Assembly (NCBI RefSeq): GCF_021391675.1
Contig: NZ_CP090095.1
Span: forward strand, 3,105,501-3,169,500
DNA from: Neorhizobium galegae
Lineage (GTDB): Bacteria; Pseudomonadota; Alphaproteobacteria; Rhizobiales; Rhizobiaceae
Direction of reading: 5' to 3'
Length of the DNA stretch: 64,000 bases
A program made the translations under genes and the position numbers. This document shows, in pieces, positions 53,078-61,999 of the stretch (the stretch's first letter is position 1; each line of letters starts with the position of its first letter). A model generated the notes under the pieces. That model saw only the letters and a list, made by a program, of their open reading frames with translations. It did not search any database and was not told the DNA's origin.

Positions 53078-54010
53078 TTAGGCGTCCAGCGGTTCGAGAT
53101 GTTGTTCGAGCGTTGACCGCAGATGGGCATGCTGTGCGGGCAGCTTCAGGGCCTCGCCGAGATGGGCGGTATCCTCGTCCCGATCGAAGCCGGGTTCGTT
53201 GGTGGCGATTTCGAACAGCACGCCGCCCGGCGTGCGGAAATAGATCGCCCAGAAGTAATCGCGGTCGATGACCGGAGTGACCTGGTAACCGGTATCCATC
53301 AGCGCCTTGCGGACTTCGAGCTGCTTTGCGCGATTCTCGACGGCAAAGGCGATGTGGTGGACCGAGCCAGCACCGAGATTGGCGCGGGCGATGTTCGGCA
53401 TGGTTTCGATGTCGATGACATCGGCACCGTTGCCGCCCGGCATGATCAGGCGGGTCACACCATCCTGAGCATCGGCTTGGCTGTAGCCCATGAACTTCAG
53501 GAGTTCGGCGGTAGCGCCTTCATCGCGAAGACGAAGCGAGGCGGAATGGAAACCGCGGATCGCATGGTCTTCGGAAATGCCGTTGCCGATGAACTGCTTG
53601 CGGGCATCATCCTTGACTTCGACGAGCGCGAAACCGTCGCCATCGGGGCCGGCGAAATGCAGGCGGTTTTCACCGAATGCGGTATCGGCCTTGATGCCTT
53701 CGGCGCCAGCTTTCGTCAGGCGGTCGGTCCAGAAACCGAACGAACCTTCCGGAACCGAGAAGAGCGTGGTGCCCACCTCGCCGGTGCCCTGACGGCCACG
53801 GGCGATATGCGGAAACGGGAAGTAGGTCATGACAGAGCCGGGCGTGCCGACTTCATCGCCATAATAGAGATGGTAGACATCCGGAGCGTCGAAATTGACG
53901 GTCTTCTTGACCCGGCGAAGGCCGAGCGTATCGGTGAAGAACTTGTTGTTGGTGCTGGCGCTGGCAGCCATCGACGTGACGTGGTGGAGGCCTTTGATCT
54001 GGTCGAGCAT
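53078..54010 (-). CDS. Ring-cleaving dioxygenase of the VOC superfamily (MhqO/MhqA-like)
   Basis: 310 residues with two VOC (glyoxalase-like) domains. Metal-ligand motifs: GLHHVTSMAA near residue 8, RGFHSASLRLRD near the start of domain 2, VHHIAFAVEN, and GGVLFEIATNEPGF for the Glu. Such enzymes open hydroquinone or catechol rings with Fe(II) and O2. I chose the ATG at 54010 (MLDQIKGLHHV). It is upstream of the MhqD-like hydrolase. Regulation by a MarR-type MhqR is possible, but no regulator is visible. Confidence 0.87.
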   Translation of the reverse strand: MLDQIKGLHHVTSMAASASTNNKFFTDTLGLRRVKKTVNFDAPDVYHLYYGDEVGTPGSVMTYFPFPHIARGRQGTGEVGTTLFSVPEGSFGFWTDRLTKAGAEGIKADTAFGENRLHFAGPDGDGFALVEVKDDARKQFIGNGISEDHAIRGFHSASLRLRDEGATAELLKFMGYSQADAQDGVTRLIMPGGNGADVIDIETMPNIARANLGAGSVHHIAFAVENRAKQLEVRKALMDTGYQVTPVIDRDYFWAIYFRTPGGVLFEIATNEPGFDRDEDTAHLGEALKLPAQHAHLRSTLEQHLEPLDA

Positions 54011-54151
54011 TTTAAACCCCTTTCTAGGAGCCGCCTGTGCGGCCCGCTTTCTGAGGTAAAGATGGTGGAACGACCGGCAATTGGATAGACGCGACGATCC
54101 GAACGCATTGTTCACTCTGCGTAGACGACCATTGGTTAATCGTTCACAGAA

Positions 54152-54844
54152 TTAGGCTTGTTCCGGCAGGCGCCAGTCGACCGGATCCTTGCCGATCGAC
54201 TGCAGATAGGCATTCGCCTTGGAGAAGGGACGCGAGCCCAGAAACCCGTTATGGGCCGACAGCGGCGACGGATGCGCCGATTTCAGCACCAGATGCCGCT
54301 GCTGATCGACGAAGGCCGCCTTCTTCTGGGCATAGGAGCCCCAGAGGATGAAGACGACGCCGTCGCACTCGTCGTTGACGGCGCGGATCACCGCGTCGGT
54401 AAACCGTTCCCAGCCCTTGCTCTGATGGGCAGCGGCCTTACCTTCCTCGACCGTTAGCACGCTGTTCAGCAACAGCACGCCCTGTTCGGCCCAGTGTTCG
54501 AGGAAACCATGTTTGGCCGGCGGAATGCCGAGATCCGTCTCCATCTCCTTGTAGATGTTGATGAGCGACGGCGGGATGCGCACGCCGGGCTTCACGGAAA
54601 AGCAAAGCCCATGCGCCTGGCCCAAGCCGTGATACGGATCCTGGCCGAGGATCACGACCTTGACCTCGTCGAGCGGCGTCAGATCGAGCGCCCGGAAATA
54701 TTCCGAGCCTTTTGGAAAGATACGTTTGCCCGCTTCCTTTTCGGCAACGAGGAAGCGGCGCAATTCGCTCATATAGGGATTGGAAAACTCAGGCCCGAGC
54801 GCGTGTTTCCAGCTTTCCTCGAGCTTGACCTCGCCTTCCGCCAT
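54152..54844 (-). CDS. ung: Uracil-DNA glycosylase family 1
   Basis: 230 residues. Active-site motif [22 protein letters not shown] gives the catalytic Asp69 and His72; the second motif near the C-terminus is [18 protein letters not shown]. It excises uracil from DNA to start base excision repair. Length and motifs match Ung. It lies 11 bases after galE on the same strand. Confidence 0.97.
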   Translation of the reverse strand: MAEGEVKLEESWKHALGPEFSNPYMSELRRFLVAEKEAGKRIFPKGSEYFRALDLTPLDEVKVVILGQDPYHGLGQAHGLCFSVKPGVRIPPSLINIYKEMETDLGIPPAKHGFLEHWAEQGVLLLNSVLTVEEGKAAAHQSKGWERFTDAVIRAVNDECDGVVFILWGSYAQKKAAFVDQQRHLVLKSAHPSPLSAHNGFLGSRPFSKANAYLQSIGKDPVDWRLPEQA

Positions 54845-54855
54845 GTCTTGGCCCT

Positions 54856-55845
54856 TCAGATCACATGATGGTTCGAGCGGGAATGCCAGTCCCAGGCTGA
54901 ACGGATGATATCGTTCAGCCCGAATTTCGGCTCCCAGCCGAGCACCGCCCGCGCCTTGTCGTTATTGGCAACCAACGAGGTGGAATCGCCCTCGCGCCGG
55001 CCGACATAGTCCACGGGAAAAGGTTTTCCGGAAACCTCCGAAATCGCTGCAAGCAGCTCCTTCACCGTGGTGCCGGTGCCGGTGCCGAGGTTGAGTTCCA
55101 CGGTTTCGCCGCCCGCGAGAAGGTAGTCGACTGCCCGCACATGCGCGTCGGCAAGGTCGAGCACATGGATATAGTCGCGCACGCATGTGCCGTCGCGGGT
55201 GTCGTAATCGTCGCCGAACACCTTGAAGCCCTGGCGACGGCCGAGCGCCGCCTCGATGGCGAGCGGAATGGCGTGGGTTTCCGGCGTGTGCCACTCGCCG
55301 ATCCGGCCCTCGAAATCGGCGCCGGCGGCATTGAAATAGCGCAGCATCACGGACTTCAGGTCCTTGTAGGTGCCGTAATCCTTCAGCGCCTGCTCGATGA
55401 TGAACTTGGTGCGGCCGTAGGGATTGATCGGCGCCTGTTTGTGCGTCTCGTCCATCGGCACGCGGTCCGGCAGGCCGTAGGTGGCGCAGGTCGAGGAGAA
55501 CACGAAGGCCTTCACACCCGCATCGATCGCCGCCGATAAGAGCGTCAGCGCCCCGATGACATTGTTGTCGTAGAAGGCGACCGGGTTCTTGACCGATTCC
55601 CCCACCTCGATCAGCGCCGCGAAATGCAGCACGGCATCCGGCTTGTGCTTGGCGAAAACCGCGTCTAGCCGGGCGCGGTCACGGATATCGCCCTGTTCCA
55701 GCTCACCCCAGCGCACGAATTCCGCATGCCCGTTGGAGAGATTGTCGAAGACGATCGGCTGATACCCCCGCTCGGCGAGCACCAGGCACGTATGGGAGCC
55801 GATATAGCCGGCCCCGCCGACCACGAGCACTTTCTGTTGCGACAT
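54856..55845 (-). CDS. galE: UDP-glucose 4-epimerase
   Basis: 329 residues. NAD-binding [18 protein letters not shown] at the start, the catalytic YGRTK (Tyr and Lys) near 145-150, and the sugar-binding loop with [17 protein letters not shown] and [21 protein letters not shown]. It interconverts UDP-glucose and UDP-galactose, and supplies galactose for surface polysaccharides. I chose the ATG at 55845, where AGGG lies six bases upstream; an ATG one codon earlier is possible. Confidence 0.95.
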   Translation of the reverse strand: MSQQKVLVVGGAGYIGSHTCLVLAERGYQPIVFDNLSNGHAEFVRWGELEQGDIRDRARLDAVFAKHKPDAVLHFAALIEVGESVKNPVAFYDNNVIGALTLLSAAIDAGVKAFVFSSTCATYGLPDRVPMDETHKQAPINPYGRTKFIIEQALKDYGTYKDLKSVMLRYFNAAGADFEGRIGEWHTPETHAIPLAIEAALGRRQGFKVFGDDYDTRDGTCVRDYIHVLDLADAHVRAVDYLLAGGETVELNLGTGTGTTVKELLAAISEVSGKPFPVDYVGRREGDSTSLVANNDKARAVLGWEPKFGLNDIIRSAWDWHSRSNHHVI

Positions 55846-55987
55846 CATTTTCCCTGCGGTTATTGAAGCCGGCGGCACTATAGCCGGCGGCGCCTAAATG
55901 TGAAGGGCGGGCGGCCAGGAGAAATTTGGGTGGAGACGCCGCTTTCGAACTTGTCTATCCTACTCAGGATATTCCATAGGTCATTTC

Positions 55988-56344
55988 ATGCGCCTCCTCT
56001 TTCTCGCCCTCGGATGGCTGTTCGTCGCAATCGGCATTGTCGGGGCTTTCCTGCCTGTCCTGCCCACCACGCCATTCCTGCTTCTGGCCGTCGCCTGTTT
56101 CGCCCGCTCCTCGCCGCGGCTGGAGGCATGGCTACTCGACCACCCGAAATTCGGGCCGTCCCTGCGCAACTGGCGGGAAAAGGGTGCGATCGCCAGGAAG
56201 GCGAAGATCGCGGCGATCTCGCTGATGGCGGCGAGCTACGCGGTTTTCTGGTTCGGCACCTCGCCGCCGCTGTGGCGGGCGGCGCTGGTGGCCGCGGTCA
56301 TGCTCGGCTCGGCGACCTTCATCGTCACCCGGCCGGATACATGA
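55988..56344 (+). CDS. YbaN-family DUF454 membrane protein
   Basis: 118 residues with a first helix hairpin (about 1-35, LFLALGWLFVAIGIVGAFLPVLPTTPFLLLAVACF) containing the family mark LPVLPTTPF. The soluble segment RSSPRLEAWLLDHPKFGPSLRNWREKGAI is followed by two further helices. DUF454 members occur near heme and sterol genes in several alphaproteobacteria; the role is unknown. It ends 12 bases from the convergent hmuV. Confidence 0.85.
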   Translation: MRLLFLALGWLFVAIGIVGAFLPVLPTTPFLLLAVACFARSSPRLEAWLLDHPKFGPSLRNWREKGAIARKAKIAAISLMAASYAVFWFGTSPPLWRAALVAAVMLGSATFIVTRPDT

Positions 56345-56356
56345 GCATCTGAACGT

Positions 56357-57139
56357 TCAGCGGTGCCGCGATTGCGGCAGGACGTAGGGAATGTGGGCGG
56401 CCGGCAGGCGGCCGACGGCGCCGGCGATACCGTAGACGCTGGCGATGATCTCGTCGTTCACCGTTTCCATGCAGCCGCCTTCCGCGACCACCCGGCCGTG
56501 GTTGAGCACCACGAGATGATCGGCGAACTCAGCCGCGAGGTTGAGGTCGTGCAGGATGGCGAGCACGATGCCGCCGGCATTGGCGAAGTCGCGGGCGATT
56601 TCCAGCACCGAGATCTGGTGTCCGAGGTCGAGGCTGGCGGTCGGCTCGTCGAGGAACAGCGCCCGCGGCACGCCGTCGGCAACCGGCTGCGGCACCTGGG
56701 CGAGTGCGCGGGCAAACTGCACCCGCTGCTGCTCGCCGCCCGACAGCGACGGATAGGGCCGGCTTTCGAACCCGCGCAGGCCCACGCGTGACAAGGCCTG
56801 ACGCGCCTGTTCGGTCGGGTTCAGCGCCCCTTGCGCCACCGCCCCCATGCGGACGATTTCGAGCGCGGTGAAGGGGAAGGCGAGCTGCGTCGCCTGCGGC
56901 AGCACTGCCCGGCGTTTGGCGAGATCGACCGGCTGGCAGAGATCGACGCTGGTGCCGTGATAGCTGACGAAGCCGATATCGGGTTTCATCTCGCCGGAGA
57001 TCACCTTCATCAGCGTCGATTTTCCGGCACCGTTCGGGCCGATGACGACGGTGAACTTGCCCGGCTCGAGATCAAGGCCGACATTGTCGAGCAGCTTGCG
57101 GCCCGAGCGGGCGACGGTGACGTGTTCGGCGGAAATCAT
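56357..57139 (-). CDS. hmuV: Heme ABC transporter ATP-binding protein HmuV
   Basis: 260 residues. Walker A GPNGAGKST (about 37-45), signature LSGGEQQRVQFARALAQ and Walker B ALFLDEPTASLD, followed by the HmuV-type AILHDLNLAAEFADHLVVLNHGRV. It energises heme import through HmuU. It overlaps hmuU by 4 bases. Confidence 0.95.
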   Translation of the reverse strand: MISAEHVTVARSGRKLLDNVGLDLEPGKFTVVIGPNGAGKSTLMKVISGEMKPDIGFVSYHGTSVDLCQPVDLAKRRAVLPQATQLAFPFTALEIVRMGAVAQGALNPTEQARQALSRVGLRGFESRPYPSLSGGEQQRVQFARALAQVPQPVADGVPRALFLDEPTASLDLGHQISVLEIARDFANAGGIVLAILHDLNLAAEFADHLVVLNHGRVVAEGGCMETVNDEIIASVYGIAGAVGRLPAAHIPYVLPQSRHR

Positions 57140-58224
57140 GGCATGTCCCGCGTGGTGATGCCGTTTTTACCCAACAGCAGAAAGAGGAAGACCGGCGCGC
57201 CGAACAATGCGGTGATGACGCCGATCGGCAGTTCCGCCGGAGCGGCGACGGTGCGCGCCACGCTGTCGGCAACCAACAGCAGCGCCCCACCCCCGAGCGC
57301 CGAACCCGGCAACAGGAAGCGGTGCGACGGGCCCATGACGAGGCGCAGCAGATGCGGCACGACGATGCCGACGAAGCCGATCGAGCCGGCGACCGCGACT
57401 GTAGAACCGCAGGCGGCGGCGACAGCGACGATGACGATCTTCTTCAGCCGCTGCACCGGTATTCCCATGTGAAACGCAGCCGCATCGCCAAGCACCAGTG
57501 CGTCGAGGCCGCGCGCCACGAAGGGCATGATCACCATCACCGCGCCGACGAAGGGCAGGATGGACAACACCCGGCCGAACGTGGCACCCCCGAGCGAGCC
57601 GAGGTTCCAGAAGGTGATGTCGCGCAGCTGCCGGTCGTCGGCCATGACGATCATCAGGCCCATCAGTGCCGCCGAAAGCGCACCGATCGCGATGCCCGAC
57701 AGGATCAGCGTCGTCGTCGAGGTCCGCCCGTCGCGGGTGGCGATGACGTAGAGCGCCCAGGTGTTGAAGAGACCGCCGAAGAAGGCCATCAGCGGCAGGA
57801 ACTGGTTGCCGAGCACCATGGCGACCGGCGCCAGAATGCCGTTGCCGAGGACGATCGCCGCAACCGCGGCAAGCCCCGCGCCGGAAGTGACGCCGACAAT
57901 GCCGGGATCGGCAAGCGGATTGCGGAACAGGCCCTGCATCATCGCACCGGAGACGGCAAGCCCGGCGCCGACCAGAAGGCCGAGCGCGGTGCGCGGCAGG
58001 CGGACCGCCTCGAGGATCACCCGGTCCTGGGTCGAGAGGCTGGCGCTGTTGCCGGTCGCGTAGGTCCAGAGATCGCGCAGGCCGACACCCGTCGGGCCGA
58101 TGCCGAGGGAAAGCAGGCACGCGACAAACAGCATCACCGTCAGCAGAAGAAGCACGACGACCCCGTGGCGGGTCCGGTCTCCATCATCCGCCGGACGAAA
58201 GGGCATCGCCAGCGCCTTCATCAT
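57136..58224 (-). CDS. hmuU: Heme ABC transporter permease HmuU
   Basis: 362 residues with about ten helices in the FecCD/BtuC fold. Markers: LPRTALGLLVGAGLAVSGAMMQGLFRNPLADPGIVGVTSGAG and the conserved AGSIGFVGIVVPHLLRL. It conducts heme from HmuT across the inner membrane. The start (ATG at 58224, or 58221) overlaps the hmuT stop by one base. Confidence 0.95.
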   Translation of the reverse strand: MMKALAMPFRPADDGDRTRHGVVVLLLLTVMLFVACLLSLGIGPTGVGLRDLWTYATGNSASLSTQDRVILEAVRLPRTALGLLVGAGLAVSGAMMQGLFRNPLADPGIVGVTSGAGLAAVAAIVLGNGILAPVAMVLGNQFLPLMAFFGGLFNTWALYVIATRDGRTSTTTLILSGIAIGALSAALMGLMIVMADDRQLRDITFWNLGSLGGATFGRVLSILPFVGAVMVIMPFVARGLDALVLGDAAAFHMGIPVQRLKKIVIVAVAAACGSTVAVAGSIGFVGIVVPHLLRLVMGPSHRFLLPGSALGGGALLLVADSVARTVAAPAELPIGVITALFGAPVFLFLLLGKNGITTRDMP

Positions 58225-59108
58225 CAGTTGATCGCCCCGGGATAGATCTGGCCCGCGAGCGAACGGGCAGCCTCCGGCGTGCGCGGGCCAAAGCCGAGCA
58301 GCAGCAGGCCGTCCATGGTGACCAGCGCCTTGTTGGCGGCAGCCGGCGTCGTCTGCATCGACGGTATCGCAAAAACCTGTTCCGGCGTGATGGTGTGGTC
58401 GCCGCGCGACATGGAAAGCACGACATCCGGCTTCGTGGCGATGACAGCTTCGTCGGCAAGCGGCTTGTAGCCGTTGATCGTCGGAGCGGCATTGATACCG
58501 CCGGCCATTTCGATCACCGCACCCGCCTCCGTGTCGGCACCGCCGGCCATGACGCGGTTGTTGGCAAGCGACAGCACGAACAGAACCTTCTTCTTCGGGC
58601 CGGGGATCTTGGCAACGTCGGCGGCGAGTTTCTTCAGTCCGTCTTCCGTCCTTAGGGCAAGGGCGTCGGCCTTGTCGGAAAGCCCGACCGCCGCACCCAC
58701 GTCGCGGATCTTCCTGCCGATCGCATCCGCCTTCGCCGGGGTCGGGATGACCACCATCGGCACTTCGCTGGCTTTCAGGATTTCGATCACCGGCGGCGGA
58801 CCGGAACCCTCCTCCATCAGGATCAAATCAGGCTTCTGGCCGAGGATACCTTCAGCGGACAGAGCGCGCATATAACCGACGTCCGGTTTGGAGTTCGCCG
58901 CATCCGGATAGAAGCTCGTCGAGTCCCGTGCTACGATCCGGTCCTCGGCGCCGATTGCATAGAGGATCTCGGTGATCGTGCCGCCGATGGAGACGATCCG
59001 CTTGGCCTCCGGATTGCCCTTGTCGGATGCAACGGCGACGCCCGCGACGAGACCGGTGCCCAGGAGGACGGCTGCGAAAAGCCCCCTCAAGGTGAAGGAA
59101 GACCCCAT
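58224..59108 (-). CDS. hmuT: Periplasmic heme-binding protein HmuT
   Basis: 294 residues. The signal peptide covers about 1-28. The mature protein starts with RIVSIGGTITEILYAIGAEDRIVARDSTSFYP, and has the Tyr-bearing VGYMRALSAEGILGQKPDLILMEEGSGPP of type III heme/cobalamin-binding proteins (a Tyr heme ligand in VGYMR). It delivers heme to HmuUV. It is the first gene of hmuTUV. A symmetrical element lies upstream at 59179-59201. Confidence 0.94.
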   Translation of the reverse strand: MGSSFTLRGLFAAVLLGTGLVAGVAVASDKGNPEAKRIVSIGGTITEILYAIGAEDRIVARDSTSFYPDAANSKPDVGYMRALSAEGILGQKPDLILMEEGSGPPPVIEILKASEVPMVVIPTPAKADAIGRKIRDVGAAVGLSDKADALALRTEDGLKKLAADVAKIPGPKKKVLFVLSLANNRVMAGGADTEAGAVIEMAGGINAAPTINGYKPLADEAVIATKPDVVLSMSRGDHTITPEQVFAIPSMQTTPAAANKALVTMDGLLLLGFGPRTPEAARSLAGQIYPGAIN

Positions 59109-59178
59109 GATACTCTGCTCCTTTTCTGCCCAAACCGAGGCGCAATATGCCTCAGGTCCGCCTGGCCGGCGGCGATAA

Positions 59179-59201
59179 CTTGAGTTGACTACGCAAGTTT
59201 T
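59179..59201. promoter_or_regulatory. 23-bp palindrome between hmuT and the heme monooxygenase gene
   Basis: AACTTGAGT-N5-ACGCAAGTT: 9-bp arms with one mismatch. It lies between divergent heme genes, 71 bases from hmuT and 71 from the monooxygenase start. It could be bound by an iron/heme regulator; it does not clearly fit the RirA or Irr motifs I know. Confidence 0.5.
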
Positions 59202-59271
59202 TTAGGCTTTTCAAGGGGACCGGCCGCAGATATCTTGAGCCGAAAGTGAAACTTTAAGTGAGGGACTATCC

Positions 59272-59619
59272 ATGTACATCGCCATGAACCGATTCCGCGT
59301 CGTGCCGGGTTATGAAGAGGCGTTCGAAGCCATCTGGCGCGGCCGCCACGGCCGCCTCGCAGAGCTGCCCGGTTATGTGGAATTCCACATGCTCAAGGGC
59401 CCGAAGGCTGAGGATCACACCCTCTACGCATCCCATACCGTGTGGGAAACCTTCGAGGACTTCCAGGCCTGGACGAAGTCGGAACAGTTCCGCGCCGCGC
59501 ACGCGAATGCTGGCAACAACCGCGGCAAGGTGGAATATCTCTCGGGTCCGCATTTCGAAGGTTTCGAAGTGATCATCCACGAAGACAAGAACGGCGTGCG
59601 CGCCGACGCTGCCGCTTGA
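59272..59619 (+). CDS. Heme-degrading monooxygenase (IsdG/HmuQ type)
   Basis: 115 residues, ABM (ferredoxin-like) fold. The catalytic triad of IsdG-type heme monooxygenases maps exactly: Asn6 in MNRFRV, Trp67 in FQAWTKS and His77 in AAHANA. The segment LAELPGYVEFHMLKGP forms the heme pocket. It cleaves heme to free iron in the cytoplasm. AGTGAGGG lies 8 bases upstream of the ATG. The hutX gene follows after 7 bases. Confidence 0.88.
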   Translation: MYIAMNRFRVVPGYEEAFEAIWRGRHGRLAELPGYVEFHMLKGPKAEDHTLYASHTVWETFEDFQAWTKSEQFRAAHANAGNNRGKVEYLSGPHFEGFEVIIHEDKNGVRADAAA

Positions 59620-59626
59620 GGTCCCG

Positions 59627-60145
59627 ATGAACGCCGTTTCCGAAATCAGCCCGGACCGTCACGCACGGGCTCTCGCCGCCCTTGCGGAGAAGCCCGACGG
59701 CGTCGTCGAGGCGATTGCCGCCAATGCCGAGGTGACGCCCGCCGAGATCCTCGAAATCCTGCCCAAGGGCGCGGCGGTCATCGCCGACAAGGAGAAATTC
59801 GCGGATATCTGGGCCGAGATGACCACCTGGGGCGAGGTCCTGTTCATCGTCCATACCGAAGACATCGTGCTGGAAGCCGAAGGCACCCTGCCGATGGGTT
59901 CGGAGGGCCATGGCTGGTTCAACATCCATGGCGACAGCCCGATCGGCGGTCACATCAAGAAGGAGAACTGCGCCTCCGTGACCTTCGTCGACCGCGCCTT
60001 CCACGGCCGCCGCTCCTGCTCGGTCTGGTTCATGAATGCCAAGGGTTCGGCGATGTTCAAGGTGTTCGTCAAGCGGGATGCCGCACGCGAACTGATCGCC
60101 GAACAGCTGCAAAAGTTCGAAGCACTGCGCGACAGTTACGCCTGA
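59627..60145 (+). CDS. hutX: Heme utilisation cytosolic carrier protein HutX
   Basis: 172 residues. The sequence matches the HutX/ChuX-family: IAANAEVTPAEILEILPKGAAVIADKEKFADIWAEM, then GHIKKENCASVTFVDRAFHGRRSCSVWFMNAKGSAMFKVFV. It buffers heme in the cytoplasm and passes it to degrading enzymes. It is co-transcribed with the heme monooxygenase gene and divergent from hmuTUV, so uptake, trafficking and degradation are grouped. Confidence 0.9.
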   Translation: MNAVSEISPDRHARALAALAEKPDGVVEAIAANAEVTPAEILEILPKGAAVIADKEKFADIWAEMTTWGEVLFIVHTEDIVLEAEGTLPMGSEGHGWFNIHGDSPIGGHIKKENCASVTFVDRAFHGRRSCSVWFMNAKGSAMFKVFVKRDAARELIAEQLQKFEALRDSYA

Positions 60146-60169
60146 GCGAAGGCGGTTCCGTGAGTTTTG

Positions 60170-60202
60170 GTGATTCGGGCGAAAAATCACTGTCCGAATC
60201 AC
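60170..60202. repeat. Inverted repeat with nested GANTC sites after hutX
   Basis: GTGATTCGG (60170-60178) and CCGAATCAC (60194-60202) are perfect inverted copies. Each arm contains a GANTC motif. A second partial copy of the arm (AATCAC) lies at 60185-60190. Confidence 0.45.
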
Positions 60203-60332
60203 TTCCCGGCGGAACTTTTCGTTTCCCCCTGCATTGGAACGCCATGGCAGGGCCTGCGGAGTGGGTTGGCTGCGTGACGATCGTTTAGCCAAATGCTGCC
60301 CTTTTAAGGTGGTTGTCATTGAAAAAGGCGCC

Positions 60333-60391
60333 GCCGCGCCCATAGGCGGACCGATCGCTTGCGAGAGGCGAGCGATCTTTAGCGGCGCGGC
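60333..60391. repeat. Nested hairpin element in the intergenic region after hutX
   Basis: The outer stem GCCGCGCC (60333-60340) with GGCGCGGC (60384-60391) encloses an inner stem GATCGCT (60353-60359) with AGCGATC (60371-60377). Together they could form a structured RNA. I see no coding frame in 60146-60433. Confidence 0.4.
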
Positions 60392-60433
60392 GCGCATCAA
60401 CCGCTTTCAGCTCTCATCGGGTCCGAAAGCTGA

Positions 60434-60664
60434 CTAGAGGGCCGGCACCCATTTCCAGAAAACGCCTTCCATCCGCTCCGGATAATATTTGAATTCGCAT
60501 TCGAAGCGGCGGCCATAGGCCTCGGCCGCCTTCAAGGCCGCCTTGCTCACCGGCTTCATGCCGGTTCCGGGCGCAAACCAGTCTTCCATCAGGTCATCGG
60601 GAATATAGACGCCGATCCTCAGCGGCAGGGCGGTCAGCGTTGCATCGAGTTCTTCAGGCGGCAT
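60434..60664 (-). CDS. Small hypothetical protein
   Basis: 76 residues starting MPPEELDATLTALPLRIGVYIPDD and ending EGVFWKWVPAL. Hydrophilic, no signal peptide or motif I recognise. AGGAAG lies upstream of the ATG at 60664. It lies 111 bases downstream of the DUF3008 gene on the same strand, so the two may be co-transcribed. Confidence 0.5.
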   Translation of the reverse strand: MPPEELDATLTALPLRIGVYIPDDLMEDWFAPGTGMKPVSKAALKAAEAYGRRFECEFKYYPERMEGVFWKWVPAL

Positions 60665-60775
60665 GGCTTCTTCCTCCACGAAAAGGCGGGCGCTCCGAAG
60701 AACGTCCGTCTTTCCGGGAAGTTCCGGTCTCGGACCGGCAGCCCGATCGGGGCATCGAGGCAAATCGGCATCCCG

Positions 60776-60964
60776 TCAGTGGTGAGTGGCGTGATCCGGC
60801 TTGCCCTGGCGCTTGGTCGAGGCAAAATCCTCGAGCTGCTTTTCGCTCATGGATTTCTCCATGCCCTTCGAAGCGCCCTTGAGTTCGCTTTTCTTCATGT
60901 CGCCGCGTTTCGCGGCAAGCGCTGCACCGGCGGCCTTCTGCTGTGCTTTGGATTTCGCTGGCAT
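60776..60964 (-). CDS. DUF3008 small basic protein
   Basis: 62 residues: MPAKSKAQQKAAGAALAAKRG, then ELKGASKGMEKSMSEKQLEDFASTKRQGKP. This is the Lys/Ala-rich DUF3008 family, common in Rhizobiales and probably disordered or nucleic-acid associated. GAGGAG lies 7 bases upstream. No function is known. Confidence 0.78.
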   Translation of the reverse strand: MPAKSKAQQKAAGAALAAKRGDMKKSELKGASKGMEKSMSEKQLEDFASTKRQGKPDHATHH

Positions 60965-61129
60965 ATCTGCCTCCTCGAGTTTGCACACCAAATCCAACAG
61001 CCAACCGCGGCTTTGGTTCCCCGACAATCCCGGGCGCTGACACAGCCCATATCTCGAAAACGACGCAAAGCGGAACCTCCGGGCATGCCCGGGTGTTCCT
61101 TGCGCGAAGCCAAATTCGGAGATCCCGCA

Positions 61130-61999
61130 ATGAATGCCGAAGCGAATGCCGCGCAGAGCCTACCGAGGGAGAAGGCCACTCATCCAGTCGACACCATGCC
61201 GGGGATGGAAGTAAAGGCCGCACCGACCCTTGCCGACGCGGATTCCGAAGCCTTTGTCGCCGAGGCAGTCGAGGATCTGGCCAACTGTCATATCCCGTTC
61301 CTGCTGGCCGGCACCTTTGCCATCAGCGCCTATACGGGCATCACCCGCCAGACCAAGGATCTCGACATCTTCTGCAAGGCCGGCGACTACGCCCGCATCC
61401 TTTCCCACTTCAAGGACAAGGGTTATCACATCGAGGTCGAGGACGACCGCTGGCTCGGCAAGGTGAAGAAGGGCCGGCATTTCTTCGACGTCATCTTCGC
61501 CGCCTCGAACGGCACCATGCCGATCAGCGACGCCTGGTTCGAAAACGCCCGCCAGATCGAGATGAACGGCCACAAGGTGCGCATCATCGCGCCGACCGAA
61601 CTCATCTGGTCGAAATGTTTCGTCCAGCTCCGCCATCGCTACGACGGCGGCGATATCGTCCATATGATCCTGCGCGCCCACGACCAGATCGATTGGGAGC
61701 GGCTGCTGAACCATATGGAAGTGCATTGGGAAGTGCTGCTGATCCACCTCCTGAACTTCCGCTGGATCTACCCGACCGAGCGCGACAAGGTGCCGGACTG
61801 GCTGCTGGACGAGTTGCTCGACCGGTTGAAGGCGCAGCGCGAACTGCCGCTGCCGCAGATGAAGATCTGTCGCGGCCGCATGTTCAGCCGGGTGGATTTC
61901 GAGATCGACGTCAAGGAATGGGGTTTTGCCGATGTCGGCGGCGAAGGCGACCTTCGCGACGGCGTCGAAGAGGAAATGGCCCAGGGAGGCTTAGCGTGA
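61130..61999 (+). CDS. Nucleotidyltransferase-fold protein
   Basis: 289 residues. After a 40-residue polar head, the core IPFLLAGTFAISAYTGITRQTKDLDIF has the pol-beta-type Gly-Thr (61-62) and Asp77/Asp79. The third acid may be in HFFDVIFAA. The C-terminal half is helical (HDQIDWERLLNHM, VLLIHLLNFRWIYPTERDKVPDWLLDELLDRL). This places it with AbiEii/NTP_transf_2-like proteins. Its stop is overlapped by the GTG start of a metallophosphoesterase gene (GTGA). The substrate (nucleotide, tRNA or small molecule) is unknown. Confidence 0.75.
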   Translation: MNAEANAAQSLPREKATHPVDTMPGMEVKAAPTLADADSEAFVAEAVEDLANCHIPFLLAGTFAISAYTGITRQTKDLDIFCKAGDYARILSHFKDKGYHIEVEDDRWLGKVKKGRHFFDVIFAASNGTMPISDAWFENARQIEMNGHKVRIIAPTELIWSKCFVQLRHRYDGGDIVHMILRAHDQIDWERLLNHMEVHWEVLLIHLLNFRWIYPTERDKVPDWLLDELLDRLKAQRELPLPQMKICRGRMFSRVDFEIDVKEWGFADVGGEGDLRDGVEEEMAQGGLA

